From contig NZ_LOHP01000074.1 in NCBI RefSeq assembly GCF_001482305.1, positions 1 through 64,000 on the forward strand: a stretch of 64,000 nucleotides of DNA. The letters run 5' to 3'. Source of the stretch: Leucobacter sp. G161. Lineage in GTDB: Bacteria; Actinomycetota; Actinomycetes; Actinomycetales; Microbacteriaceae. Position numbers and translations under genes: made by a program. Positions 26,375 to 35,113 of this stretch are shown here, piece by piece. The notes beneath the pieces were generated by a model that was not told where the DNA came from, ran no database searches, and saw only the letters and a program-made list of their open reading frames with translations. The stretch's first letter is position 1. The number at the start of each line of letters is the position of its first letter.

Positions 26375-26533
26375 TTGCGCGTGGTGCGCACAGGCAGCCG
26401 GGCCAAGTGTGCATATTTGCGCATGAGCCGTGCGGTAAGAGGCGTTGCGGGGTGCATCGGTGTCCACCACGATGGGACTGAACTCACGTTCGGTGAAGAC
26501 GTGGACGTTGGTCTGAGCTACAAGGAGGTAGCA

Positions 26534-27883
26534 ATGTCGGTAGATACGCAGCGCACAGAACCCACTGGAAAGATGGGGGCACTCAGGAGGGTCGTCGTCG
26601 CTTCGATGGCGGGCACTGTCGTCGAGTGGTACGAGTTCTTTCTGTACACGTCGGCGGCAACGCTCGTCTTCAACCTCATCTTCTTCCCGCAGACCGACGA
26701 GCCCCTCGACGGGGTCATCGCAGCCTTCGTGACCTACGCGGTCGGATTCATCGCGCGCCCGCTTGGCGGCGTCGTCTTCGGCTACTTCGGGGACAAATAC
26801 GGCCGGAAGAATCTCCTCCAGGTCGCCATCATTATGGTGGGCGTGAGTACGTTCTTGATGGGCTGCCTGCCGACCTTCCAGACCATTGGCTACTGGGCGC
26901 CGGCGCTCCTCGTCACGCTGCGGTTCTTCCAGGGCTTCGCGGTCGGCGGCGAGTGGGGCGGCGCCGTGCTGCTCGTTGCCGAGCACGCACCGAAGGAGAG
27001 TCGCGGCTTCTGGGCAAGCTGGCCGCAGGCTGCGCTCCCGCTCGGCAACCTCCTTGCGACGATCGTGCTGTGGGTGCTCTCGGGTGTGCTCACCGACGAG
27101 CAGTTCCTGTCGTGGGGCTGGCGGATCGGCTTCTGGCTGTCGGTCGTTATTGTCGCTGTCGGCTACTACGTTCGCACCAAGGTGACTGACGCCCCGATCT
27201 TCACCGAGTCGCAGGCGATCGAGGTCGTCACCGAGAAGCGCACGAACGGTCTCGTCGAGGTCTTCCGCTATTACCCCCGACAGGTGTTCACGGCAATGGG
27301 GCTCCGGTTCGCGGAGAACATCATGTACTACCTCGTCGTGACGTTTTCGATCACGTATCTCTCGATCCACGTGGGCATGGAAACGACGCCGATTCTCGGC
27401 TTCCTGCTCATCGCTCACGCGGTGCAGTTCATCGTGATCCCGCTCATTGGACGCCTCGCAGACATTATTGGCCGACGGGTGGTCTACGGGCTTGGCGCGG
27501 CGCTCTCGGCCGGCTGGGGCTTCATCGCCTTCCCGATGTTCGAGACGGAGAACACGGTCGTGATCGTGAGCGCAATCGTGATCGGCCTGGTCTGCCACGG
27601 CATGATGTACGCCGGACAGCCGGCGATTATGGCCGAGATGTTCCCGACGCGGATGCGCTACTCCGGGGTGTCGCTCGGGTACCAGGTCACCTCGATCGTC
27701 GCGGGCTCCGTCGCACCGATCATCGCCGCTGAGCTGCTCAAGCGGACGGGGTCCAGCGTGCCGATCGCGATCTATCTCGCGATCGCCTGCTGCATCACGC
27801 TCATCGCGGTCGTGTCACTGCGCGAGACGAAGGGCATCGACCTCAAGGAGCTCGACCGGATCGACCGCGCGCGCTTCGAGTAA
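26534..27883 (+). CDS. MFS transporter, MHS type (second copy)
   Basis: A 449-aa MHS-family symporter starting at ATG 26534 with AAGGAGG (26523-26529) as a strong ribosome binding site; the upstream extension of the frame is rejected. Features include helix 1 MAGTVVEWYEFFLYT, loop YFGDKYGRKNLL, GFAVGGEWGGAVLLVAEHAP and RLADIIGRRVVYG. The protein differs clearly from the preceding MHS transporter, so it is not a recent duplicate. It neighbours the LysR-mmsB-mmsA locus and may bring in a branched-chain or hydroxy acid; unproven. Confidence 0.9.
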   Translation: MSVDTQRTEPTGKMGALRRVVVASMAGTVVEWYEFFLYTSAATLVFNLIFFPQTDEPLDGVIAAFVTYAVGFIARPLGGVVFGYFGDKYGRKNLLQVAIIMVGVSTFLMGCLPTFQTIGYWAPALLVTLRFFQGFAVGGEWGGAVLLVAEHAPKESRGFWASWPQAALPLGNLLATIVLWVLSGVLTDEQFLSWGWRIGFWLSVVIVAVGYYVRTKVTDAPIFTESQAIEVVTEKRTNGLVEVFRYYPRQVFTAMGLRFAENIMYYLVVTFSITYLSIHVGMETTPILGFLLIAHAVQFIVIPLIGRLADIIGRRVVYGLGAALSAGWGFIAFPMFETENTVVIVSAIVIGLVCHGMMYAGQPAIMAEMFPTRMRYSGVSLGYQVTSIVAGSVAPIIAAELLKRTGSSVPIAIYLAIACCITLIAVVSLRETKGIDLKELDRIDRARFE

Positions 27884-27909
27884 CGGAACGCCCGCGAGAC
27901 AGGGCGGAA

Positions 27910-27951
27910 GGGCTCCACCGGCAGGCCTCGTTCGAGGCAGTGGTGGGGCCC
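27910..27951. terminator. bidirectional terminator between MHS transporter and LysR gene
   Basis: Outer stem GGGCTCCACC / GGTGGGGCCC with inner stem GCCTC-GTTC-GAGGC, between convergent genes, overlapping the LysR stop region. Confidence 0.65.
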
Positions 27952-28868
27952 TACGCGCTGTTCGCCGCGGCACGTATGTCGAGATGATGCTGTTGCGCGT
28001 GGTCGATGAGCGCCTGGAGCGTGAGCGCTACAGCAGGCTTGCGCAGCGCCTCCTCGCGGGCGACCGCCCAGTAGTCGATGTCGTGGCCGTATTCGTCGGC
28101 GAGCACGCGAACGAGGTGTGGGTGGGCGTGGGTGAGGTAGTCGGGGAGGATCCCGATGCCCGCGGACTCCAGCGTGGCGGACACGTGCGCGAACACGCTC
28201 GTTGAACTGATGCTCGGTTTCCCGATCGGCAGTCCGCGATGCGCCGCATCGAGGTCGTCAACCTGGAGGGCCGATTCGACATAGAAAATGAGGCGATGCT
28301 CTTCCAGCTCGGCTACAGACCGTGGGGTCCCGTGCTCTGCGAGGTACTCCGGTGTAGCGAAGAGCGCGAGCCGGTAGCTGGAGAGTCGCAGCGCCGAAGC
28401 GTTGTTCACGCTCGGTTTGCCCACGACGATCTCGATGTCCACGCCGGAGCGGTGCTGACGCACTCGCTGAGTCGCCGCGATCACCTCGAATGCGACATCT
28501 GGGTGACGGCGCTGGACCTCAACAAATGCCGGGATCGCGCAGGTTGAGCCGAATGCGTCTGGCGTCGCGACACGGACGAGGCCGGAGATCGTGCTGGGAC
28601 GATCGTGGGCGGCGAGGCGGCCGATGGCAGCCTCCATCTCCTCGGCAGCGATCATCGCCCGCTGGCCCAGCTCAGTGAGTTCCCAGCCGCTCGGGGTGCG
28701 CACCAGCACGCGATCGCCGAGGCTGGCCTCCAGCGACGCAAGTCGGCGGGAGACGGTCGAGTGGTTGACGCCGAGGGCATCGGCAGCTGCCGTGTACCTG
28801 CCGAGTCGTGCGACCGCGAGGAACGTCATGAGAGCCTCAGGCTGGAGGTCAGGTCGCAAATGTCGCAT
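27951..28868 (-). CDS. LysR-family regulator of mmsBA
   Basis: LysR regulator of about 305 aa. The HTH (ALMTFLAVARLGRYTAAADALGVNHSTVSRRLASLEASLG) is near the N-terminus, then the effector domain with GILPDYLTHAHP. Start ATG 28868 (MRHLRPDL) is chosen because earlier in-frame ATGs (28883, 28904) fall on a 14-bp palindrome that looks like the operator; CACAAT lies 6 nt before this ATG, suggesting a leaderless transcript. It is divergent from 3-hydroxyisobutyrate dehydrogenase and most likely controls valine or 3-hydroxyisobutyrate breakdown. Confidence 0.83.
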   Translation of the reverse strand: MRHLRPDLQPEALMTFLAVARLGRYTAAADALGVNHSTVSRRLASLEASLGDRVLVRTPSGWELTELGQRAMIAAEEMEAAIGRLAAHDRPSTISGLVRVATPDAFGSTCAIPAFVEVQRRHPDVAFEVIAATQRVRQHRSGVDIEIVVGKPSVNNASALRLSSYRLALFATPEYLAEHGTPRSVAELEEHRLIFYVESALQVDDLDAAHRGLPIGKPSISSTSVFAHVSATLESAGIGILPDYLTHAHPHLVRVLADEYGHDIDYWAVAREEALRKPAVALTLQALIDHAQQHHLDIRAAANSA

Positions 28869-28877
28869 GTCGCCATT

Positions 28878-28928
28878 GTGCATCAATGCACGGATGGATT
28901 GCAATATTGGGGTGCTTCTGTGTATTGA
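28878..28928 (+). promoter_or_regulatory. LysR site and mmsB promoter
   Basis: GTGCATCAATGCAC (28878-28891) is a perfect 6-2-6 palindrome. Just downstream TTGCAA (28899-28904), 18-nt spacer and TATTGA (28923-28928) form a plausible promoter for the gene at 28986. The dyad lies upstream of the -35, as expected for an activator, and covers the start of the divergent lysR gene, allowing autoregulation. Confidence 0.6.
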
Positions 28929-28985
28929 TTCTCATTCGGAAGGTGGCGATGATGAAGATACACAACCGACGTCAAGGAGGACATC

Positions 28986-29930
28986 GTGGCTACGATCGCT
29001 TGGATTGGCTTAGGGAACATGGGTTCCCGCATGACTAGACACCTCATCGATGCAGGACACAGCGTGTTCGGCGTTGACCCCAACGAGGCCGCGATGGCCC
29101 AGGCCGTCGCCGTCGGCGTGACCCCGGCGGCATCGGTCGCCGCCGCGGTCGCTAATGCCGACGCCGTCATCACGATGCTGCCCAAGGGCGAGCACGTGCG
29201 TGCCGTGTACGACGGGCCAGACGGCATTTGGGCGAACGCCAAGCAGGGCGCCGTGCTTTTCGACTCCTCAACCGTTGACCTCGACACCTCTGGCTGGTGC
29301 CACACCGGCTCCCAGGAACGCGGGATTGCCTTTGTTGACGCCCCGGTTTCCGGCGGCACCGCCGGCGCAGCCGACGGCACGCTGGCGTTCATGCTGGGCG
29401 GTGATGCCGCAGCCGTCGAGCGCGTCCGTGAGCTCATCGCGCCGATGGCAGGCAATATCTTCGCGACGGGTGGGCCGACCACCGGCATCGCAGCGAAGAT
29501 CGCGAATAACATGATGCTCTTCATCGCGCAGCAGGCCTGTGCGGAAGGGTCGCAGCTTGCCGAGCAGCTCGGCCTCGACGCGCAGGTGTTCTGGGACGTG
29601 GTCACCGCGTCGTCAGGCAACTCCTGGCCGCAGCAGACCTGGTACCCGGTACCCGGCATCGTTGAGCGTGCCGCGGCGAACCAGAACTTCGACGCGACCT
29701 TCAGCGCGGACCTCGCACGCAAAGACATCGGTCTTGCGGTGCAGGCAGGCGCCGACCGCGGTGTCGCGCTTCCCGGTGCCCAGGCAGCGATGGCTCAGCT
29801 CGATCGGCTGATCGCTGAGGGGCTCGGACACAAAGATTGCAGCCTCGTGGTGAAGTACTCTTCGCCGGACGGGAAGGTTGCTGGCTACGATCCAGAATTC
29901 GACACTCAGACAGAGGGCGTATCACGATGA
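28986..29930 (+). CDS. mmsB: 3-hydroxyisobutyrate dehydrogenase family
   Basis: NAD-dependent beta-hydroxyacid dehydrogenase, 314 aa, oxidising 3-hydroxyisobutyrate to methylmalonate semialdehyde in valine catabolism. It has the Rossmann start IAWIGLGNMGSRMTRHL, signature DAPVSGGTAGAADGTLAFMLGG (about residue 118), and catalytic Lys in GIAAKIANNMML (about 170). GTG 28986 has GGAGG upstream. The next gene, mmsA, overlaps its stop (ATGA), which supports the valine-pathway assignment. Confidence 0.9.
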   Translation: MATIAWIGLGNMGSRMTRHLIDAGHSVFGVDPNEAAMAQAVAVGVTPAASVAAAVANADAVITMLPKGEHVRAVYDGPDGIWANAKQGAVLFDSSTVDLDTSGWCHTGSQERGIAFVDAPVSGGTAGAADGTLAFMLGGDAAAVERVRELIAPMAGNIFATGGPTTGIAAKIANNMMLFIAQQACAEGSQLAEQLGLDAQVFWDVVTASSGNSWPQQTWYPVPGIVERAAANQNFDATFSADLARKDIGLAVQAGADRGVALPGAQAAMAQLDRLIAEGLGHKDCSLVVKYSSPDGKVAGYDPEFDTQTEGVSR

Positions 29931-31414
29931 CGTACACGATTGGTCACTATGTTGGCGGCGCCCGCCTCGCCGGCGGCGACCGCAGCGCCGGCATCTTCCA
30001 GCCGGCGACCGGGGCAGAGCAGGGGCGCGTGCAGCTCGCGTCGACCGAGTTCGTCGACTCCGCGGTGCAGGTCGCGAGCGAGGCGCAGCGCTCGTGGAGT
30101 CAGCTTGGCTCGGCGAAGCGCGCGAGAGTGATGTTTAAGCTGCGCGAGATCATCGAGGCCCGCACTGACGAACTGTCTGCCATCATTACGAGCGAACACG
30201 GCAAGGTGCTGTCTGACGCTGCGGGGGAGGTAGCCCGCGGCCTCGAGAACGTCGAGTTCTGCGCGGGGCTCGTCCACCATATGAAGGGTGAGGCGGCGGA
30301 GCAGGTGGCGTCTGGCATTGACGTGCTGCAGCGCCGCCAAGCCCTGGGCGTCGTCGCCTGCATCACCCCGTTCAACTTCCCTGCGATGGTGCCGCTCTGG
30401 ATGGTCACCACGGCGATCGCGGCTGGGAACGCTGTCATCCTGAAGCCCAGCGAACGCGACCCCTCGGCCGCGATCTGGATCGCTGAGGCGTTCACCGAGG
30501 CCGGGCTCCCGCCAGGCGTGCTCAACGTCGTGAACGGCGACAAAGAAGCTGTCGACGCGCTGCTCGAGCACCCCGAGGTGCGGGCGATTTCGTTCGTTGG
30601 CTCGACCCCGATTGCCAGGTACATCTACGAGACCGCGGCGACCCGCGGCAAGCGAGTGCAGGCGCTCGGTGGCGCGAAGAATCACATGGTCGTTATGCCC
30701 GACGCCGATCTCGACGCGGCGGCAGATGCTGCGGTGTCGGCCGCATACGGCTCAGCTGGGGAGCGCTGCATGGCGGTCTCCGTCGTGGTCGCCGTTGGTG
30801 ACATCGCCGACGCGCTCGTCGAGAAACTCGCGCAGCGTGCTCGCACGCTGCGCGTGGGGGACGGCCGTGACGCGACGAGCGACATGGGGCCACTCATCAC
30901 GCAGGCAGCGAAGGATCGCGTACTCGAGTTCGTGGACGGCGCCGAGGGCGAGGGCGCGACGATCGTCGTCGACGGTCGCACGCAGGATCTCCCGGAAGCC
31001 GGCTTCTTCGTCGGGGTGTCCCTCCTCGACAATGTGCGGCCCGGCATGCGGGTGTACGACGAGGAGATCTTTGGCCCCGTGCTCGCCGTCGTGCGAGTGG
31101 AGACGTTTGACGAAGCGGTACGGCTCATCAACTCGAGCAAGTTCGCCAACGGTACGGCGATCTTTACTCGTGACGGCCGGAGCGCACGCCAGTTTGAGGT
31201 CGCCATCGAAGTCGGCATGGTAGGGATCAACGTGCCGATCCCGGTGCCGATCGGAGCGTTCTCGTTCGGAGGCTGGAAGGACTCGCTGTTCGGTGACACC
31301 CACATGTATGGGCCGGAGAGCTTCAACTTCTACACCCGCCGCAAGGTCGTGACGTCGCGCTGGCTCGAAGCGAGCGAATCGCAGTTGGACCTCGGGTTCC
31401 CCACGAACGGCTGA
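29927..31414 (+). CDS. mmsA: CoA-acylating methylmalonate-semialdehyde dehydrogenase
   Basis: Aldehyde dehydrogenase converting methylmalonate semialdehyde plus CoA to propionyl-CoA and CO2 with NAD+. It has 495 aa from ATG 29927 (MTYTIGHYVGG). Visible are ITPFNFPAMVPLWM near residue 145, NAD site FVGSTPIARYIYE, LGGAKNHMVVMPDAD, and the catalytic Cys in GSAGERCMAVSVVVAVG (about residue 281), all typical of MMSDH. Overlap with mmsB (ATGA) shows one operon. A bidirectional hairpin follows. Confidence 0.94.
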   Translation: MTYTIGHYVGGARLAGGDRSAGIFQPATGAEQGRVQLASTEFVDSAVQVASEAQRSWSQLGSAKRARVMFKLREIIEARTDELSAIITSEHGKVLSDAAGEVARGLENVEFCAGLVHHMKGEAAEQVASGIDVLQRRQALGVVACITPFNFPAMVPLWMVTTAIAAGNAVILKPSERDPSAAIWIAEAFTEAGLPPGVLNVVNGDKEAVDALLEHPEVRAISFVGSTPIARYIYETAATRGKRVQALGGAKNHMVVMPDADLDAAADAAVSAAYGSAGERCMAVSVVVAVGDIADALVEKLAQRARTLRVGDGRDATSDMGPLITQAAKDRVLEFVDGAEGEGATIVVDGRTQDLPEAGFFVGVSLLDNVRPGMRVYDEEIFGPVLAVVRVETFDEAVRLINSSKFANGTAIFTRDGRSARQFEVAIEVGMVGINVPIPVPIGAFSFGGWKDSLFGDTHMYGPESFNFYTRRKVVTSRWLEASESQLDLGFPTNG

Positions 31415-31421
31415 CGGTCAG

Positions 31422-31456
31422 GCTCTGCCCGGTGCGCCACACGCACCGGGCCGAGC
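31422..31456. terminator. bidirectional terminator between mmsA and pmt
   Basis: GCTCTGCCCGGTGCG pairs with CGCACCGGGCCGAGC (one mismatch) across CCACA, between convergent genes. Confidence 0.7.
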
Positions 31457-31468
31457 CTGTTGCCCTCG

Positions 31469-32989
31469 CTACGCCCAGCCCGGCAGCCACAGGTGCCACC
31501 GCCAGAACCAGTCGGGTACGGGCATTCCTGACCAGACGGGGAAGAACAGCAGCGAGACGACGACCGCCACAGCCACAAACACTCCGACCGCTATCCTGCG
31601 CCCGGCTACCGTTTCGACGTCGCCGCGACGCCGACAGATCACTCCGATCACCAGCGCGAGCGCGAGCGCGGCAAACGGAGTGAGGACGACCGCGTAAAAC
31701 TGGAAGACCGCAGACCGCGAGAACGTGAGTACCCACGGCAACCAGCCCGACAGATAGCCGGTGATCACGAACGCGGCGGCGTATGCACCCGCACCGAGCC
31801 TGCCATCGCCGCGGACGAGTCGCCGAGGCACACGGAGTGCACGGATGATCCACCACGCGAGCACAAGAAGCGCGAGTACGCCGCCCCAAGTGACGATGAG
31901 GTTGGGCAGTGGCGAGATTGCCGCCGTTGCTCCGTTCGCGAACGACTCCTGATACATCGCGGTCGGCCGGAGGCCGAGCGGCCACGTGAGCGGGTGCGCC
32001 TGGTACGGGTGCGGCGCCGACAGGGTTGAATGCCACGCAAACATGTCGACGTGGTACTGCCAGAGCGCCACGGGCCAGGGGGCGCTGTCGCGGCCCCACC
32101 CGCCAGAGGTCACGATCCACCCCGCCCAGCTCGCGACGTACACGGCGGCTGCGGTCGGCAAGGCGATGAGTCCGGTTGCGAGTGCCTGACGCGCGGCGCG
32201 GCCCCAGGCTCTTGCCGGGCTCGCCTGCCGGTGCAGGCCGAGGTCTGCCGTGAGCCCGAGACGGCGACGGGCCTCCCGCGCGGCAACCACCCGAACGAAG
32301 GCGTCACGAGCCGCAGTGAGTAGGAGAAAGGCGGCGAGCGGATACAGGCCCGACCACTTCACCGATGCCGCGCACCCGAACGCGGCGGCTGCTGCAAACA
32401 GCCACGGTCTGGCCCACATCACCGTGAGCCCACGCTTCGTGAACCGGCTCCGCCGCATCACCCAGACATGGTCACACCACATGAGCAAGGCCCCGAGCAC
32501 CACGAAGAGGGTGAGCGCGCCATCGAGTAGGCCGACCCGCGTGAGCACCACATGCACGCCGTCGATCGCGAGGAACAGGCCGGCGAGGATCGCCACGACA
32601 CTGCTGCGGCTGATCCGCCACCCGAGCAGCATCGTGAGCCCGACCGTCGCGACGCCCGTGAGTGCGACCGCAGCCCGCCAGCCCCACCCCGAGCCCTCAC
32701 CAAACACCGCAAGGCCGAGCGCAATGACCCACTTTCCGAGCGGCGGGTGCACCGAGAACGAGGGGTCCGCGAGGTAGCCCGCGCCCATGAGTGGATCGTC
32801 GTCGGGCCAGCTTGTCGTAAAGCCGTGCGCGAGCTGCGTGATCGCGTCCCGCACGTAGTAGATCTCGTCAAACACGAGCGTGCCCGGCCTGCCGAGCGCC
32901 CAAAAACGCAGGATCGCAGCGAGCGCGAGCACGGCGAAGACACCGACGGCGGCGAATACACGGGAACGCCTGTGCAATCTGACGGGCAT
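31469..32989 (-). CDS. pmt: polyprenol-phosphate-mannose-protein mannosyltransferase (GT39)
   Basis: Integral membrane O-mannosyltransferase, 506 aa, moving mannose from polyprenyl-phosphate-mannose to exported proteins (Rv1002c/Pmt type). TM1 is residues about 12-30; the first loop carries the catalytic acid region FDEIYYVRDA (about 42-51) and HPPLGKWVI; about ten membrane spans follow, with a C-terminal WFWRWHLWLPGW. ATG 32989 follows TAGGCT by exactly 6 nt, so the mRNA is probably leaderless. Only 28 bp separate its start from that of proS. Confidence 0.9.
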   Translation of the reverse strand: MPVRLHRRSRVFAAVGVFAVLALAAILRFWALGRPGTLVFDEIYYVRDAITQLAHGFTTSWPDDDPLMGAGYLADPSFSVHPPLGKWVIALGLAVFGEGSGWGWRAAVALTGVATVGLTMLLGWRISRSSVVAILAGLFLAIDGVHVVLTRVGLLDGALTLFVVLGALLMWCDHVWVMRRSRFTKRGLTVMWARPWLFAAAAAFGCAASVKWSGLYPLAAFLLLTAARDAFVRVVAAREARRRLGLTADLGLHRQASPARAWGRAARQALATGLIALPTAAAVYVASWAGWIVTSGGWGRDSAPWPVALWQYHVDMFAWHSTLSAPHPYQAHPLTWPLGLRPTAMYQESFANGATAAISPLPNLIVTWGGVLALLVLAWWIIRALRVPRRLVRGDGRLGAGAYAAAFVITGYLSGWLPWVLTFSRSAVFQFYAVVLTPFAALALALVIGVICRRRGDVETVAGRRIAVGVFVAVAVVVSLLFFPVWSGMPVPDWFWRWHLWLPGWA

Positions 32990-32995
32990 ATGCTC

Positions 32996-33011
32996 AGCCT
33001 ACGGCTAGCAT
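32996..33011. promoter_or_regulatory. face-to-face leaderless promoters of pmt and proS
   Basis: On the minus strand TAGGCT (32996-33001) stands 6 nt before the pmt ATG; on the plus strand TAGCAT (33006-33011) stands 6 nt before the proS GTG. The two -10 boxes are 4 bp apart, so each promoter's -35 region would lie within the start of the opposite gene. Confidence 0.65.
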
Positions 33012-33017
33012 GGGAGA

Positions 33018-34781
33018 GTGATCACACGGCTCAGCTCATACTTTCTCAAGACTCTGCGCGAAGACCCCTCTGACGAGGAGGCGCGGAGCCACAAACTGCT
33101 CCTGCGCGCCGGCTACATCAGGCGCCAGTCACCGGGCGTGTTCGCGTGGCTGCCACTTGGCCTGCGGGTGAAGGCGAAGATCGAGCAGATCGTGCGCGAG
33201 GAAATGGCAGCGGCGGGCGCCCACGAGGTGCACTTCCCCGCAATGCTGCCACGCGAGCCGTATGAGGCGACCGGTCGTTGGGAAGAGTACGGCGACGACA
33301 TGTTCCGCCTGCAGGATCGGCACGGCGCCGACCACCTCCTCGCTCCCACGCACGAGGAAGCGTTCACGGTCCTCGTGAAAGACATCGTCACGTCCTATAA
33401 GGACCTGCCGCTGCAGCTCTTCCAGATCCAAGACAAGTACCGTGACGAGGTGCGCCCCCGCGCTGGCCTGTTGCGTGGGCGCGAGTTCACGATGAAGGAC
33501 GCGTACTCCTTCGACACCACCGATGAGGGGCTCGACGCGAGCTACCAGAAGCAGCGTGACGCCTACGAGCGCATCTTCACGCGCCTCGGGCTCGACTACG
33601 TCATCGTGTCGGCTGACGCCGGCGCGATGGGCGGGTCACGATCGGAAGAGTTCCTGCTGCCGATCGCGATCGGCGAGGACACCTTCGTGCGCTCGGCAGG
33701 CGGCTACGCGGCCAACGTCGAGGCGTACTCGACGCCGGTGCCCGAGGCGCTCCCCACCGAGGGGCTGCCGGAGGCCCAGGTCTTCGACTCACCCGATACC
33801 CCGACGATCGAAACGCTCGTCGCACACACGAACGCGGTCATGCCGCGCGAGGATGGCCGCCCCTGGGCCGCCGCAGACACGCTGAAGAACGTCGTGCTCG
33901 CGGTCACCGATCTCGAAGGTGAGCGCTCGCTCGTCGTCATCGGGATTCCCGGCGATCGCGACGCCGACATGAAGCGCGTTGAGGTGGCGTTCCCCAACTG
34001 TGAGGTGGAGCCGGCAACCGCCGCCGACTTCGCGAAGCACCCGGGGCTCGTGAAGGGCTACATCGGGCCCGGCGTTGCCGGCGCCCCCGTGCTCGGGCTT
34101 GAGAGCTCGAGCGGCGTCAAGTACCTCCTCGATCCTCGTGTGGTGCCCGGCACTCAGTGGGTGACCGGTGCGAACGAACACGAGAAGCACGTCGCGTTCC
34201 TCGTCGCAGGCCGCGATTTCACCGCCGATGGCGTTGCAGACATTGCTACGGTGCGAGAAGGTGACCCCGCTCCCGACGGCTCGGGCCCCATCGAGACCGC
34301 CCGCGGCATGGAGATCGGCCACGTCTTCCAGCTCGGCCGCAAGTACGCTGAGGCGCTCGGGCTCAAAGTGCTCGACGAGAACGGCAAGCTCGTCACCGTC
34401 ACCATGGGCTCCTACGGCATCGGCGTCACCCGTATTCTCGCGGCGCTCGCTGAGATCAACAACGACGACCGCGGTCTCGTTTGGCCGCGGAACATCGCGC
34501 CGTTTGACGTGCACGTTGTCGCAACGGGCAAGGATCCCGCGATTCTCGAGATTGCCGAGTCGCTCGTGAGTACGCTCGCAGCTGGCGGCGTCGAGGTCAT
34601 GTTCGATGACCGCCCGAAGGTGTCACCCGGCGTGAAGTTCGGTGATGCTGAGCTCATCGGGGTGCCCCGCGTTGTTGTCGTCGGCCGCGATGCCGCGGAG
34701 GGCTTCGCCGAGGTGTGGGACCGTGCGGCTGGCACGAAGGACAAGGTTGCGCTGTCGGAGGTGCCCGCGCTCTTCGCGTAG
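33018..34781 (+). CDS. proS: prolyl-tRNA synthetase (bacterial type with INS domain)
   Basis: Class II aminoacyl-tRNA synthetase charging tRNA-Pro, 587 aa. Motif 1 region [14 protein letters not shown], motif 2 PTHEEAFT and [27 protein letters not shown] are clear. The editing insertion (INS) lies at about residues 230-395, then motif 3 [14 protein letters not shown] and the anticodon-binding domain. Start GTG 33018 has no ribosome binding site but TAGCAT ends 6 nt before it: leaderless. A repeat-rich gap follows. Confidence 0.96.
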   Translation: MITRLSSYFLKTLREDPSDEEARSHKLLLRAGYIRRQSPGVFAWLPLGLRVKAKIEQIVREEMAAAGAHEVHFPAMLPREPYEATGRWEEYGDDMFRLQDRHGADHLLAPTHEEAFTVLVKDIVTSYKDLPLQLFQIQDKYRDEVRPRAGLLRGREFTMKDAYSFDTTDEGLDASYQKQRDAYERIFTRLGLDYVIVSADAGAMGGSRSEEFLLPIAIGEDTFVRSAGGYAANVEAYSTPVPEALPTEGLPEAQVFDSPDTPTIETLVAHTNAVMPREDGRPWAAADTLKNVVLAVTDLEGERSLVVIGIPGDRDADMKRVEVAFPNCEVEPATAADFAKHPGLVKGYIGPGVAGAPVLGLESSSGVKYLLDPRVVPGTQWVTGANEHEKHVAFLVAGRDFTADGVADIATVREGDPAPDGSGPIETARGMEIGHVFQLGRKYAEALGLKVLDENGKLVTVTMGSYGIGVTRILAALAEINNDDRGLVWPRNIAPFDVHVVATGKDPAILEIAESLVSTLAAGGVEVMFDDRPKVSPGVKFGDAELIGVPRVVVVGRDAAEGFAEVWDRAAGTKDKVALSEVPALFA

Positions 34782-34795
34782 GCCCCCATGCGCGG

Positions 34796-34885
34796 GGCTC
34801 CGGTAGCCCTCTTTCGCGGGCTCCGGTAGCCGCCCCTTCGCTCGGGGGTCCGGTAGCCCCCCCCCTGCGCGGGGCTCCGGTAGCC
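34796..34885 (+). repeat. array of four 13-bp GGCTCCGGTAGCC units
   Basis: Units at 34796-34808, 34819-34831, 34847-34858 (one base missing) and 34873-34885, spaced about 23-28 bp apart with variable C/T- and G-rich filler. Each unit is itself a weak dyad (GGCT..AGCC). It lies immediately after proS. Confidence 0.8.
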
Positions 34886-34903
34886 GCCTTTCGCGCGACG
34901 TTC

Positions 34904-34971
34904 GATCTGGGATCGACGGTAGATATGCCGCTTCGGTGGAGGTAAGGCATAGCAACCGACGATCCCAGATC
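34904..34971. repeat. long hairpin element, 26-bp arms
   Basis: The left arm (34904-34929) starts GATCTGGGATCG and ends TATGCC; the right arm (34946-34971) starts GGCAT and ends CGATCCCAGATC. 23 of 26 positions pair across a 16-nt loop. It shares the stem ends GATCTG/CAGATC and the TATGCC/GGCATA block with the hairpin at 60775-60828. Confidence 0.75.
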
Positions 34972-34985
34972 TATGTGCCTGCGCC

Positions 34986-35051
34986 GTGCTGGGGTTGTGC
35001 TGGGGTTGTGCTGGGGTTGTGCTGGCGCTGTGCCTGCGCCGTGCTGGCGGG
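34986..35051 (+). repeat. 11-bp tandem repeat, six copies
   Basis: GTGCTGGGGTT at 34986, 34997 and 35008, then diverged copies GTGCTGGCGCT (35019), GTGCCTGCGCC (35030) and GTGCTGGCGGG (35041). It lies between the hairpin element and the hydrolase gene and is not coding: the hydrolase starts at 35114. Confidence 0.85.
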
Positions 35052-35113
35052 GCGGCTTCTCTGCGCACTCGGAGGGCACTCGACTAGCATGGCCCCACAC
35101 TGTTGGAGGTGCC

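Noticed and set aside
24976-27883. Tandem duplication of MHS transporters
   Set aside because: The two proteins differ strongly along their length, so they are separate family members, not a recent duplication.
34796-34885. Regularly spaced repeats resembling a CRISPR array
   Set aside because: Units are only 13 bp, spacing is uneven and filler is low complexity; no cas genes are in the window.
34973-35113. N-terminal extension of the hydrolase ORF
   Set aside because: It translates the 11-bp tandem repeats; GTG 35114 has a good ribosome binding site.
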